A stretch of DNA of 22,141 nucleotides. Origin: JAFAXD01 sp035472475. Lineage in GTDB: Bacteria > Pseudomonadota > Alphaproteobacteria > Rhizobiales > Xanthobacteraceae. Below the pieces are notes generated by a model. It was not told where the DNA came from. It made no database searches and saw only the letters and a program-made list of their open reading frames with translations. Shown one piece after another: positions 1 through 7,583 of this stretch (positions within the stretch are counted from its first letter, which is position 1; each line of letters begins with the position of its first letter). Location: NCBI GenBank assembly GCA_035472475.1, contig DATIPA010000234.1:1-22141 (forward strand), read 5' to 3'. A program made the position numbers and the translations under genes.

Positions 1-1109
1 TCGGCGGTCGGCACCCGCTCATCGATCTTGTGCATGGTGGTGTTGACGAGCCCGAACTCGACCACCGGGCAATAGTCCTTGATGAAGCGCGCATCGGACG
101 TGCCGCCGGAGGTAGAGAGCGCCGGGGTTTTCCCGGTCACCTCGGCGACCGCCGCGCGCACCAGATCGACGAATGCACCGGGCTTAGTCACAAAAACATC
201 CGCATTCGACGGCTCCCATTCGATCCGCCAACGAATAGGCCCAGCGGCGGCTCCAGTGCGCTGCTCGATCAGCGCCTTGAGATCGTCTTGCGCATGACGA
301 TCGTTAAAGCGGATGTTGAAGCGCGCGCGCGCCTCGCCCGGAATCACATTAACGGTCTTGTTGCCGACGTCGATCGAGGTGAACTCGAGATTCGACGGGT
401 CGAAATGCGTGCTGCCAGCGTCGAGCGGCGCGCTCATCAGCGCGCTCAGCAAGGTCACGATTCCGCGCACCGGGTTGTCGGCCAACTGCGGATAGGCGAC
501 GTGGCCTTGCGTCCCGATCACCACCAACGTGCCGTTGAGCGAGCCACGGCGGCCGATCTTGATCATGTCGGAGAGCGCGTTCGGATTGCTTGGCTCACCC
601 AAGAGGCAGTGATCGAACTTTTCGCCACGATCGGCCGCCCACTTCAGCAGCTTGACGGTGCCATTGACCGCAACGCCTTCTTCGTCCCCGGTGATGAGAA
701 ACGAGATCGAGCCCTTGGGTTTGCCGCTCTGGGCCGCCAGATGGTCGAACGTGGCGGCAAGCGCGCAGGCGATCGCACCCTTCATGTCGACCGCGCCACG
801 TCCAAACAGCACTTCTTCCGACACTTCGCCGGCGAACGGTGCGTAGCTCCACAATTGCTCTTCGCCCGGCGGCACCACGTCAGTGTGGCCCGCGAATACG
901 AAATGCGGCGCGCCGGTTCCGACACGGGCGTAGAGATTCTCGATATTGTCGTAGCCGGGTTGGGTGAAAATCACCCGATGAACGTCAAAGCCCGCGCTGG
1001 TCAACACCCGCTGCAGATAAGAAATCGCGCCGCCCTCTTCGGGTGTCACCGATGGACAGCGTATCAGCTCGCGGGCGATGGCGACGGGATCGGCGGGCAC
1101 GCGACTCAA
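1..1109 (-). CDS. dapE: Succinyl-diaminopimelate desuccinylase DapE, 3' end beyond the window
   Basis: DapE is a cytoplasmic dinuclear-zinc M20 peptidase-family enzyme that hydrolyses N-succinyl-LL-diaminopimelate to LL-DAP and succinate for lysine and peptidoglycan. Read from the reverse complement, the frame is open from 1109 to the window edge (about 369 codons), so only the last 10-20 residues of a usual ~380 aa protein are missing. Visible motifs are FAGHTDVVPPG (metal His75, Asp77), GRGAVDMKG (Asp108), GDEEG (catalytic and metal Glu143/144), LGEPSN, QGHVAYP, TSGGTSDARF and, near the edge, TMHKIDERVP. No ATG fits. I chose TTG at 1109-1107, which overlaps the dapD TGA as TTGA and suggests translational coupling. 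A GTG at 1100 is an alternative. It directly follows dapD, the enzyme two steps earlier in the pathway. Identity is secure; only the start codon is uncertain. Confidence 0.93.
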   Translation of the reverse strand, partial: MSRVPADPVAIARELIRCPSVTPEEGGAISYLQRVLTSAGFDVHRVIFTQPGYDNIENLYARVGTGAPHFVFAGHTDVVPPGEEQLWSYAPFAGEVSEEVLFGRGAVDMKGAIACALAATFDHLAAQSGKPKGSISFLITGDEEGVAVNGTVKLLKWAADRGEKFDHCLLGEPSNPNALSDMIKIGRRGSLNGTLVVIGTQGHVAYPQLADNPVRGIVTLLSALMSAPLDAGSTHFDPSNLEFTSIDVGNKTVNVIPGEARARFNIRFNDRHAQDDLKALIEQRTGAAAGPIRWRIEWEPSNADVFVTKPGAFVDLVRAAVAEVTGKTPALSTSGGTSDARFIKDYCPVVEFGLVNTTMHKIDERVPTA

Positions 1110-1951
1110 TCCCGCAGCAGTTCGTTGATGCTGGTCTTGGCCCTGGTCTTCTCGTCGACGCGCTTGACGATCACTGCGCAATAAAGCCCGGGACTCGGCT
1201 TGCCATCCTTTGCGGCCTTGCCGGGCAGCGTACCCGGCACCACCACCGAATAGGCCGGCACCTCGCCTTGGAAAGTCTCACCGGTGTCGCGGTCGATGAT
1301 CTTGGTCGAGGCGCCGATGAAAACACCCATCGAGAGCACCGACCCCTCGCGCACCACCACGCCTTCGGCCACTTCGGAGCGCGCGCCGATGAAACAATTG
1401 TCCTCGATGATGACAGGACCCGCCTGCAATGGTTCGAGCACGCCGCCGATGCCGGCGCCGCCGGAGATGTGGCAGTTCTTGCCGATCTGCGCGCAGGAAC
1501 CGACCGTCGCCCAGGTATCAACCATGGTGCCGGAATCGACATAGGCCCCGAGGTTGACGAACGACGGCATCAGAATCACGCCGGGTGCGATGTAGGCCGA
1601 GCGGCGCACCACCGACCCGGGGACCGCGCGAAAGCCGGCCTCGCGAAAGCGGTTCTCGCCCCATCCGTCGAGTTTTGACGGAACCTTGTCCCACCAGGCC
1701 GCCTTTCCGGGACCTCCCGCGATCACCCACATGTCGTTGAGCCGGAACGACAGCAGCACGGCCTTCTTGAGCCACTGATTGACGCGCCAGGTTTTGTTGG
1801 CGTCGCGCTCCGCGACCCGCGCCTCGCCCCGGTCCAGCAATTCGAGCGCGGCCTCCACCGCCTCGCGCACCGCGCCCTTGGTGGCAGGACCGATCCCATC
1901 GCGCTTCTCGAACGCTTCATCGATGGTGCGGGCGAGTTCCGAATGAGACAT
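1106..1951 (-). CDS. dapD: 2,3,4,5-tetrahydropyridine-2,6-dicarboxylate N-succinyltransferase DapD
   Basis: DapD transfers succinyl from succinyl-CoA to tetrahydrodipicolinate in the succinylase branch of lysine/DAP synthesis. The family is a cytoplasmic trimer with a left-handed parallel beta-helix. From the ATG at 1951 the protein is 281 aa, the usual size, starting MSHSELARTIDEAFEKRDG. The helical N-terminal domain is followed by hexapeptide repeats (GVILMPSFVNLGAYVDSGTM; later GIGGVLEPLQAGPVIIEDN) and the FIGARSEVAEGVVV stretch. The reading frame continues upstream to 2119, but that part overlaps the neighbouring gene and lacks family similarity. A GAGGG Shine-Dalgarno motif sits about 6 bases before the chosen ATG. 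It is followed by dapE with a 4-base overlap and preceded by the nucleotidase gene after 43 bp. Confidence 0.96.
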   Translation of the reverse strand: MSHSELARTIDEAFEKRDGIGPATKGAVREAVEAALELLDRGEARVAERDANKTWRVNQWLKKAVLLSFRLNDMWVIAGGPGKAAWWDKVPSKLDGWGENRFREAGFRAVPGSVVRRSAYIAPGVILMPSFVNLGAYVDSGTMVDTWATVGSCAQIGKNCHISGGAGIGGVLEPLQAGPVIIEDNCFIGARSEVAEGVVVREGSVLSMGVFIGASTKIIDRDTGETFQGEVPAYSVVVPGTLPGKAAKDGKPSPGLYCAVIVKRVDEKTRAKTSINELLRD

Positions 1952-1994
1952 AAGACCCTCGTTTGGTGCTGTGTCGCGGAGGGGCGAGCTAAAG

Positions 1995-2723
1995 TCAACG
2001 GGCCTCGGCCCGCCGCCGCATCGCGGCGATCTGATCCAGGAATCCGGCGAGATCGTCGGTGACGTGGTCCACGTGCGCGGCGTCGTGGCCCTCGAGCTCC
2101 CACTCCTCGCGCAGCACAACCCGCGTCCCTGAAGGCACGATCAGAACCGTGGTCATGCCGAGCCCGTGCGGCACCTCGAGATTGCGCGCGAGATCCTCGA
2201 ACATCGCGGCCCGCGCCGGCACGACGCCATGCAGCGCCAGAAAGCGATCGTAGGTCTGCGGTGACGGCTTGGGCTCGAGCTCGGCCGCCACGATGTCGAA
2301 CACCGCCTCGAATCGATCGTGGATCGCAAGCCGCTGCATTACTGCGTTGGCGTGCTTGCGCGTTCCGTTGGTGAGGATGAGCTTGCGGCCGGGAAGTTTC
2401 TCGAGCGCCGCGCCAAGCGCCGGATTGGGCTCGATCGGCGAATGGTCGATCTGATGCACCACTTCGAGGTAATCATCGGGCTGCATTCCATGCTCGATCA
2501 TCAGCCCGCGCATCGACGTGCCGTAGCGCCGGTAATAGTCCTTCTGCAAGCGAAACGCTTCGTCTTCGGAAACTTTCAGAAAGCCGGCGATATAGCTGCG
2601 GATGCGCGCATCGACTTGGCCCCAGAGGTTGAGGTGATGCGGATAGAGCGTGTTGTCGAGATCGAATACCCAGGTCTCGATGTGTTCGAAGCCGCGCGAC
2701 GCGCGTTTGTCGGTTTGCGGCAT
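1995..2723 (-). CDS. HAD-superfamily pyrimidine 5'-nucleotidase
   Basis: This 242 aa protein has the haloacid-dehalogenase signature motifs in order. Motif I is DLDNTLYP (nucleophile Asp21, acid/base Asp23), motif II is LTNGTRKHA, and motif III includes the MFEDLARNL segment. The DxDNTLYP form and the cap architecture match the SDT1/PHM8-like pyrimidine 5'-nucleotidase subfamily, which dephosphorylates UMP/CMP and similar compounds in the cytoplasm. That substrate is family knowledge and is not provable here. ATG at 2723 is preferred because GGAACGG precedes it; an in-frame GTG at 2750 would add nine residues. It lies 43 bp before dapD and 39 bp after the DUF3124 gene, co-oriented, so it is probably in the same operon. 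No damage to the key residues is seen. Confidence 0.87.
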   Translation of the reverse strand: MPQTDKRASRGFEHIETWVFDLDNTLYPHHLNLWGQVDARIRSYIAGFLKVSEDEAFRLQKDYYRRYGTSMRGLMIEHGMQPDDYLEVVHQIDHSPIEPNPALGAALEKLPGRKLILTNGTRKHANAVMQRLAIHDRFEAVFDIVAAELEPKPSPQTYDRFLALHGVVPARAAMFEDLARNLEVPHGLGMTTVLIVPSGTRVVLREEWELEGHDAAHVDHVTDDLAGFLDQIAAMRRRAEAR

Positions 2724-2762
2724 GTCGTCCGTTCCAATCAACGGCAGCACTGCGCCCAGCAG

Positions 2763-3296
2763 CTATTTGCCGCCTACGATCTTGATCGCGCGCCCCTGGC
2801 TGACGAATGAAAAATGCCGATTGCCGACGCTGCCGAACATCAGGGTTTCGACCACCGGTTCGGCAATCTCGCCCGCGGACGCCCAATCGACGATGAAGTT
2901 CGCACCGGTGCCGGCCCGCACATCGAGCTCCGGAATATAGATGTCGACCGTGCCGAACGGCTTGAGTGCGATCGGCCGTTTGAGATAGCTGTCGACCTGC
3001 TTGCCGTTGCCGTCGAAATAGGCGATGCGGTTGAGGACCAGCGGCTTCGCCTCCGACGCGTTGTGGATGCTCAGCGTCACCGAGAAGTCCGCCCGCAGCT
3101 TGCCTTGGCTCATCGACACGCTGGAGTAGGCCGGCACGTAGAAAGAGCCGGTTACATCGAGCGCGCCTGTCGGAATGGTGGTCAACGCGTCGGCGAATGA
3201 ACGCTCCAGATCAACCGTCGTCTGGGCGCGTGCCGGATCTGCCACGAGCACTATCAGCACAGCCAGCGCCGCGCCGATGCATCGCCAATGTCTCAT
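2763..3296 (-). CDS. DUF3124-family exported protein
   Basis: This 177 aa protein starts with a clear Sec signal peptide: MRHWRC, a hydrophobic run of alanine, leucine and valine, and an ARA-Q cleavage-like site near residue 24. It is therefore probably periplasmic. The mature part matches my memory of DUF3124: SFYVPAYSSV, then FSVTLSIHNAS, RIAYFDGNGKQVDSYLKRPI, an acidic ELDVRAGTGANFIVDWAS segment, and PVVETLMFG near the end. The biochemical role is unknown. ATG at 3296 is preceded by GGGAGGG about 5 bases upstream; an upstream in-frame extension to 3437 would run into argB and has no signal-peptide logic. It sits between argB (20 bp gap) and the nucleotidase gene (39 bp gap) and is presumably co-transcribed. 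Confidence 0.82.
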   Translation of the reverse strand: MRHWRCIGAALAVLIVLVADPARAQTTVDLERSFADALTTIPTGALDVTGSFYVPAYSSVSMSQGKLRADFSVTLSIHNASEAKPLVLNRIAYFDGNGKQVDSYLKRPIALKPFGTVDIYIPELDVRAGTGANFIVDWASAGEIAEPVVETLMFGSVGNRHFSFVSQGRAIKIVGGK

Positions 3297-3316
3297 CAGG
3301 CCCTCCCGTCCGCCCG

Positions 3317-4201
3317 TCATCGGTGGATCAGTGTGCCGGCGCCGAGATCGGTCAGCAACTCGAGCAGCACCGCGTGCTCGACCTTGCCGTCGAGGATGAC
3401 CACGCCTTCGACCCCCTGTTCGAGCGCGTAGATGCACGTCTCGACCTTCGGGATCATGCCACCCGAGATGGTACCGTCGGCGATCAGGCGGCGCGCATCA
3501 TTGACCGACAACTCCTTGATCAGGGACTTGGACTGGTCCAACACGCCCGGCACGTCGGTCAGCAGTAGGAAGCGTTTGGCGCGCAGCGCGCCGGCGATGG
3601 CCCCCGCGAAGGTATCGGCGTTGACGTTGTAGGTGCCGCCGTCGGCCGCGGCCGCGACCGGCGCCAGCACCGGAATGAGCTCGCGCCCGAGGATCTGGTT
3701 GAGCACCATGACGTCGACCTTCTCCGGCTCGCCCACGAAGCCGAGATCAACCACTTCCTCGATCTTGGAGGTCGGATCAACGACCGCGCGTGTCGCCTTG
3801 CGCGCCGTGACCATGTTGCCGTCCTTGCCGGTCAGCCCGACCGCCTTGCCGCCGGCGGCATTGATGAAGCCGACCAGCTGCTTGTTGATCGACCCGGCCA
3901 GCACCATCTCGACGATCTCGATGGTCTTCTCATCGGTAATGCGCAGACCGCCGGCGAACTCCGACTTGATGCCGAGGCGGTTGAGCATGTCGCCGATCTG
4001 CGGGCCGCCGCCATGGACGACCACCGGGTTGATTGCGGTCTGCTCCATCAGCACGATGTCCCGCGCGAAGCTGCGCGCCGACGCCTCGTCGCCCATGGCG
4101 TGACCGCCGTATTTCACGACCACGATTTCGTCGTCGTAGAGCTGCATGTGCGGCAGCGCTTCGGTCAGGATGCGCGCGATGTCATGGGCCGACACGCTCA
4201 T
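3317..4201 (-). CDS. argB: Acetylglutamate kinase ArgB
   Basis: ArgB phosphorylates N-acetyl-L-glutamate with ATP, the second and usually feedback-controlled step of arginine biosynthesis. From ATG 4201 the protein is 294 aa, normal for the family. Motifs seen: VVKYGGHAMGD near the N terminus (phosphate-binding Lys and Gly-rich loop), VVHGGGPQIGDML (acetylglutamate site), FAGGLRITDEKT, YNVNADTFAGAIAGAL, FLLLTDVPGVLD and SGGMIPKVETC toward the C terminus. The amino-acid kinase fold is complete. The frame stays open to 4402, but the earlier part overlaps engB; AAGGA stands about 8 bases before ATG 4201, which decides the start. The N-terminal helix ARILTEALPHMQLYDDE resembles arginine-sensitive hexameric forms, so arginine inhibition is likely but inferred. 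Confidence 0.97.
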   Translation of the reverse strand: MSVSAHDIARILTEALPHMQLYDDEIVVVKYGGHAMGDEASARSFARDIVLMEQTAINPVVVHGGGPQIGDMLNRLGIKSEFAGGLRITDEKTIEIVEMVLAGSINKQLVGFINAAGGKAVGLTGKDGNMVTARKATRAVVDPTSKIEEVVDLGFVGEPEKVDVMVLNQILGRELIPVLAPVAAAADGGTYNVNADTFAGAIAGALRAKRFLLLTDVPGVLDQSKSLIKELSVNDARRLIADGTISGGMIPKVETCIYALEQGVEGVVILDGKVEHAVLLELLTDLGAGTLIHR

Positions 4202-4239
4202 GAGGTGATCCTTGACGAGAGTGGGTTTCGGTCGGCGTT

Positions 4240-4914
4240 TTAGCTTGGCCGGCGCCCCAACGAAAGGGCCCTTTCCGTGAGCAGGCGCGCAATTGCGGCG
4301 CGGAGGTCCGGTACTCCGGCGCCGGTGTGCGCGGACGTCACCAGCACCTGCGGAAATGCGGCCGGCCGCCGCCGGATCGCGGCCTGTGTTGCCGCAACGC
4401 AATCCGCGAGCGCGGCAGCCTTGACCTGATCGGCCTTGGTCAGCGCGATCTGGTAGCTCACCGCCGCCTCGTCGAGGGTGCGCAGGATTTCATCGTCGGG
4501 CGGTTTAATGCCGTGGCGGGCATCGATCAGAACATAGACGCGCGCCAGGCAGGCACGGCCGCGCAGATAGTCATGGATAAGCGCGGTCCAGGCCGCGACC
4601 TTGGTCTTCGGCGCCCGCGCATAGCCATAGCCCGGCATATCGGTGAGCACGAGCGGCCCATCGGCCGTAAAGAAAATGAGTTCCTGCGTGCGGCCGGGCG
4701 TATGCGAGGTGCGCGCAAGCGCATTCTGGCCGACAAGCGCGTTGATCAGGCTCGATTTGCCGACGTTGGAACGGCCAGCGAAGGCGACTTCGAGCTCGCG
4801 CATCGGCGGCAGCGACGCGAGCGAAGCTGCGGCGGTCGCGAAACGCCAGGCGCCGGCGAACAGCTTGCGCCCGGCTTCGATGTCCTTGGCCGTAAACGGT
4901 GGTGTCTCGGTCAT
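4240..4914 (-). CDS. engB: Ribosome biogenesis GTP-binding protein EngB (YihA/YsxC)
   Basis: EngB is a TRAFAC-class GTPase needed for late assembly of the 50S subunit. The 224 aa sequence carries all G motifs: G1 GRSNVGKSS at residues 47-55, G2 Thr in HTPGRTQ near 72, G3 DMPGYGYA at 92-99, G4 TKAD near 158, and a G5-like TSAHTG toward the C terminus. GRSNVGKSS and DMPGYGYA are characteristic of EngB among bacterial GTPases. It begins 24 bp after yidC and ends 38 bp before argB on the same strand, the usual rhizobial order yidC-engB-argB. No strong Shine-Dalgarno is seen before the ATG, so translation may depend on coupling with yidC. Confidence 0.96.
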   Translation of the reverse strand: MTETPPFTAKDIEAGRKLFAGAWRFATAAASLASLPPMRELEVAFAGRSNVGKSSLINALVGQNALARTSHTPGRTQELIFFTADGPLVLTDMPGYGYARAPKTKVAAWTALIHDYLRGRACLARVYVLIDARHGIKPPDDEILRTLDEAAVSYQIALTKADQVKAAALADCVAATQAAIRRRPAAFPQVLVTSAHTGAGVPDLRAAIARLLTERALSLGRRPS

Positions 4915-4938
4915 GGCGGAACGACCGACGACGCCGCG

Positions 4939-6780
4939 TCACACTACGGGCGGACGCTTGTTGAACAAATCCTTGAGCTTCTTGGCGATCGACTTGAAGT
5001 TGTCGAACAGCTCGATCTTGGCGCCGTGCCGCTGCATGATCACCGATTGCTGGAGTACCGAGAGCGTGTTGTTCCAGGCCCAGTAGATCACCAGCCCGGC
5101 CGAGAAGCTCGCCAGCATGAAGGTGAAGATCACCGGCATCCAGTCGAAGATCATTTTCTGCGCAGGATCGGGCGGCGGCGGATTGAGCTTCATCTGCGCC
5201 CACATCGTGACCCCCATGATGAGCGGCCACGCGCCCACCATCATGTAGGCGCCGAGGATCGGGACGTGCGAGGGATCCCATGGAATGAGCCCGAACAAAT
5301 TGAATACCGTCGTGGGGTCAGGCGCCGAGAGGTCCTTGATCCATCCGTAGAACGGCGCGTGGCGCATCTCGATGGTGACGAACAGCACCTTGTAGAGCGA
5401 GAAGAACACCGGCACCTGGATCAGGATCGGCAGACAGCCGGCAATCGGGTTGATCTTCTCGCTCTTGTAGAGCTCCATGAGCTCCTGCTGCTGCTTGACC
5501 TTGTCGTCCGGATAGCGCTCGCGCAGCGCCTGCATCTTCGGCTGCAGCGTCTTCATCTTCGCCATCGAGGCGTAGGACTTGTTGGCGAGCGGGAAGAAGA
5601 TCAGCTTGATGATGACGGTGACGATCAGGATCGCAATTCCGAAATTGCCCACCAGCTTGTAGATCGAGTCAAGCGCCCAGAACATCGGCTTGGTGATGAA
5701 ATAGAACCAGCCCCAGTCGATCAGCCGATCGAACAGATTGAGGCGCAGCGTATCGTTGTACTCATTGACGACCGACACTTCCTTGGCGCCTGCGAACAAC
5801 CGCGCGTCGGCGCTCGCCGTGCCGCCGGGCTGGATCGTGCGGCCGTCAAGCAGATAGTCGGTCTGATAGGTCTTGATGCTGCCGAGCTGGCCCGCGGAGA
5901 AGTGTGCGTCGAGGCGCGCATCGGTGTTGGGGAGAAGAGTCGCCGCCCAGTACTTGTCGGTGATGCCGAGCCAGGCGTTGGTAACGTTGAAGCTGATCAA
6001 CTTCTTGTCTTCGACCGTCTTGTAGGAAAGCTCCTGCAGGCCCTGGTCGCCCATGACGCCGATGAGACCCTCGTGCAGGATGTAATACCCAAGTGTCTTA
6101 GGCGTGCCGTGCCGCGAGATCAGCGCATAAGGATAGATCGTGACCGGGTTCGCGCCGGTGTTGCGCACGCTGTCCTTGAGGGTGAACAGGTATTTGTCAT
6201 CGACCGAGATGGTGCGGCGGAACTCGAGCCCCTCGCCGTTGTCCCAGACGAGCGTGATCGGACGGCCGATTTGCAGCGCGCCCGAACCCTCCTGGCGCCA
6301 TTCGGTGTCGGCATTCGGAACCTTGAAGGTCGCGCCCGGGCCTGCAACCCAGCCGAACTCGGCATAGAACGGCTCCGCCGTCCCGGACGGCGCCAACAGC
6401 ACGATCGCGGGCGAATTGGGATCGACGGTTTCGCGATATTTGACGAGCGAGAGATCGTCGAGCCGGGCGCCTTTGAGCGCGATCGAACCTTTCACGCTTG
6501 AGGTGTCGATGGTAATGCGCGGCGTCTCCGCGATCACCTTCTCGCGCGGAAGCGGGGCGCCAGCGGTGCCGACTTGACCCGGCGCAAGCGGAATATTCGA
6601 CGGCTGCGCCGTCGGACCGCCGGCAGATGCCGCGGGAGGCTGCTGACTCTGCTCCAGCCGCTGCTGTTCGGCGAGCTGCCGCTGCTTGTTGGCCTGCGGG
6701 GTGGCAAAGAAATACTGCCAGGCAATCAGCACAATGGCCGACAGGACGATGGCAATAATGGTGTTCTTTTGGTCCTGCAT
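4939..6780 (-). CDS. yidC: Membrane protein insertase YidC
   Basis: YidC inserts and folds inner-membrane proteins, alone or with SecYEG. The 613 aa protein has the full Gram-negative layout. An N-terminal signal-anchor TM lies in about residues 8-25 (IIAIVLSAIVLIAWQYFF), followed by a low-complexity Q/P/A linker and a large periplasmic beta domain containing RRTISVDDKYLFTLKD. The Oxa1-type five-TM core starts near GNFGIAILIVTVIIKLIFF. The conserved cytoplasmic hairpin is visible as SMAKMKTLQPKMQALRERYPDD, followed by EKINPIAGCLPILIQVPVFF. The conserved positive residue of the hydrophilic groove (Arg in E. coli) is Lys here, in VIIKLIFFP. The gene follows rnpA after 5 bp, matching the conserved rpmH-rnpA-yidC order. 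Confidence 0.97.
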   Translation of the reverse strand: MQDQKNTIIAIVLSAIVLIAWQYFFATPQANKQRQLAEQQRLEQSQQPPAASAGGPTAQPSNIPLAPGQVGTAGAPLPREKVIAETPRITIDTSSVKGSIALKGARLDDLSLVKYRETVDPNSPAIVLLAPSGTAEPFYAEFGWVAGPGATFKVPNADTEWRQEGSGALQIGRPITLVWDNGEGLEFRRTISVDDKYLFTLKDSVRNTGANPVTIYPYALISRHGTPKTLGYYILHEGLIGVMGDQGLQELSYKTVEDKKLISFNVTNAWLGITDKYWAATLLPNTDARLDAHFSAGQLGSIKTYQTDYLLDGRTIQPGGTASADARLFAGAKEVSVVNEYNDTLRLNLFDRLIDWGWFYFITKPMFWALDSIYKLVGNFGIAILIVTVIIKLIFFPLANKSYASMAKMKTLQPKMQALRERYPDDKVKQQQELMELYKSEKINPIAGCLPILIQVPVFFSLYKVLFVTIEMRHAPFYGWIKDLSAPDPTTVFNLFGLIPWDPSHVPILGAYMMVGAWPLIMGVTMWAQMKLNPPPPDPAQKMIFDWMPVIFTFMLASFSAGLVIYWAWNNTLSVLQQSVIMQRHGAKIELFDNFKSIAKKLKDLFNKRPPVV

Positions 6781-6785
6781 CGCTT

Positions 6786-7163
6786 TTACTTTGTGTCGCG
6801 CCGAGACCCGCTACGACGTTGGCCAGACGCAATGTGCACGCGCCCGAGTGCGCTCGACATGTCGTCGATCAACCGGCAGAACGTAAGATCGAGCGCAGCC
6901 CGTCGTCCGACCACAACGTAGTCGCGACCCGACTGCATGCCTTCCGCGCCCGACAATCTCACGATCTCCCGCAGCCGTCGCCGTACCCGATTGCGCTCGA
7001 CCGCATTGCCGACCTTCTTCGACACCGTGTAGCCGACGCGCGGCGGCGCCTGATCGCGGCGCTCACGCGACTGCAGCACGAAGCCCGTGGCGTGCGCCTT
7101 GGCGCCGGATGCCGTTGCGATGAAATCCGCCCGCTGCCGAAGCCGTTGCAAGGGCGGCGTCAT
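6786..7163 (-). CDS. rnpA: Ribonuclease P protein component RnpA
   Basis: RnpA is the small basic protein that helps the RnpB RNA mature tRNA 5' ends. From ATG 7163 the product is 125 aa, starting MTPPLQRLRQRADFIATA. It contains the family core RVGYTVSKKVGNAVERNRVRRRLRE, in which the RNR-type basic helix contacts the RNA. The open frame extends to 7475, but the upstream portion overlaps rpmH antiparallel-free in another frame and is not family-like. The ATG lies 5 bp after the rpmH stop with no clear ribosome-binding site, so coupling to rpmH is likely. The C terminus ends RRSGSRRDTK, basic and variable as usual in the family. Confidence 0.94.
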   Translation of the reverse strand: MTPPLQRLRQRADFIATASGAKAHATGFVLQSRERRDQAPPRVGYTVSKKVGNAVERNRVRRRLREIVRLSGAEGMQSGRDYVVVGRRAALDLTFCRLIDDMSSALGRVHIASGQRRSGSRRDTK

Positions 7164-7168
7164 GAAGG

Positions 7169-7303
7169 TCAGGCTGACAGACGCTTGCGGCCACGGGCGC
7201 GACGCGCGTTGATCACCTTGCGGCCGCCCTTGGTCGCCATACGGGCGCGAAAGCCGTGACGCCGTTTGCGCACCAGCTTGCTGGGTTGATAGGTCCGCTT
7301 CAC
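7169..7303 (-). CDS. rpmH: 50S ribosomal protein L34, GTG start
   Basis: L34 is a small, very basic protein of the large ribosomal subunit. The reverse complement from 7303 encodes 44 aa beginning MKRTYQPSKLVRKRRHGFRA and continuing with MATKGGRKVINARRARGRKR, then LSA and a TGA stop. This is essentially the consensus L34 sequence at its standard length. The start is GTG at 7303-7301, supported by GGAGA 8-9 bases upstream (AACGGAGAAAGCCC before GTG). The gene heads the minus-strand housekeeping operon, with rnpA 5 bp downstream and a strong promoter about 110 bp upstream. It is too short for common ORF-length cutoffs. Confidence 0.97.
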   Translation of the reverse strand: MKRTYQPSKLVRKRRHGFRARMATKGGRKVINARRARGRKRLSA

Positions 7304-7410
7304 GGGCTTTCTCCGTTCCTTTCAGTAAAAACGAGGCTGTGTATGTATAAAACGCGGTCACGGAGGGTTGCGCACGCCGCATCCTGCCCGCACTGCTGGG
7401 ATCGCCGGGG

Positions 7411-7439
7411 CTTATACGGGAGGGTCGAAAGCTCGTCAA
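7411..7439 (-). promoter_or_regulatory. Sigma70-like promoter for rpmH-rnpA-yidC operon
   Basis: On the minus strand a TTGACG -35 box (7439-7434) and a TATAAG -10 box (7416-7411) are separated by exactly 17 bases, close to the housekeeping sigma consensus. Initiation would fall near 7404, giving a leader of about 100 nt before the rpmH GTG. No other candidate of this quality is seen in the 280-bp region between rpmH and the plus-strand gene at 7584. Confidence 0.72.
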
Positions 7440-7583
7440 TTGCTGGCCAATCCGAGTGCCCGGAACCCCTGCCATGTAGGTCCACGCGAGATGTTCGCAA
7501 GACGTTCACGTCTCGGAGAGGAACACTGAAGCCGGGTCAATTGGCGGTGATATCGGCTCCGCCACCGGCCTTGTCCTGTATAG

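Noticed and set aside
30..1184. Long plus-strand open frame opposite dapE
   Set aside because: It is the antisense of a well-conserved dapE frame; high GC creates long open antisense frames, and the translation has no domain pattern.
4327..6501. 724-codon plus-strand open frame opposite engB and yidC
   Set aside because: Arg/His/Glu-rich, no recognisable domain, and fully antisense to two certain genes.
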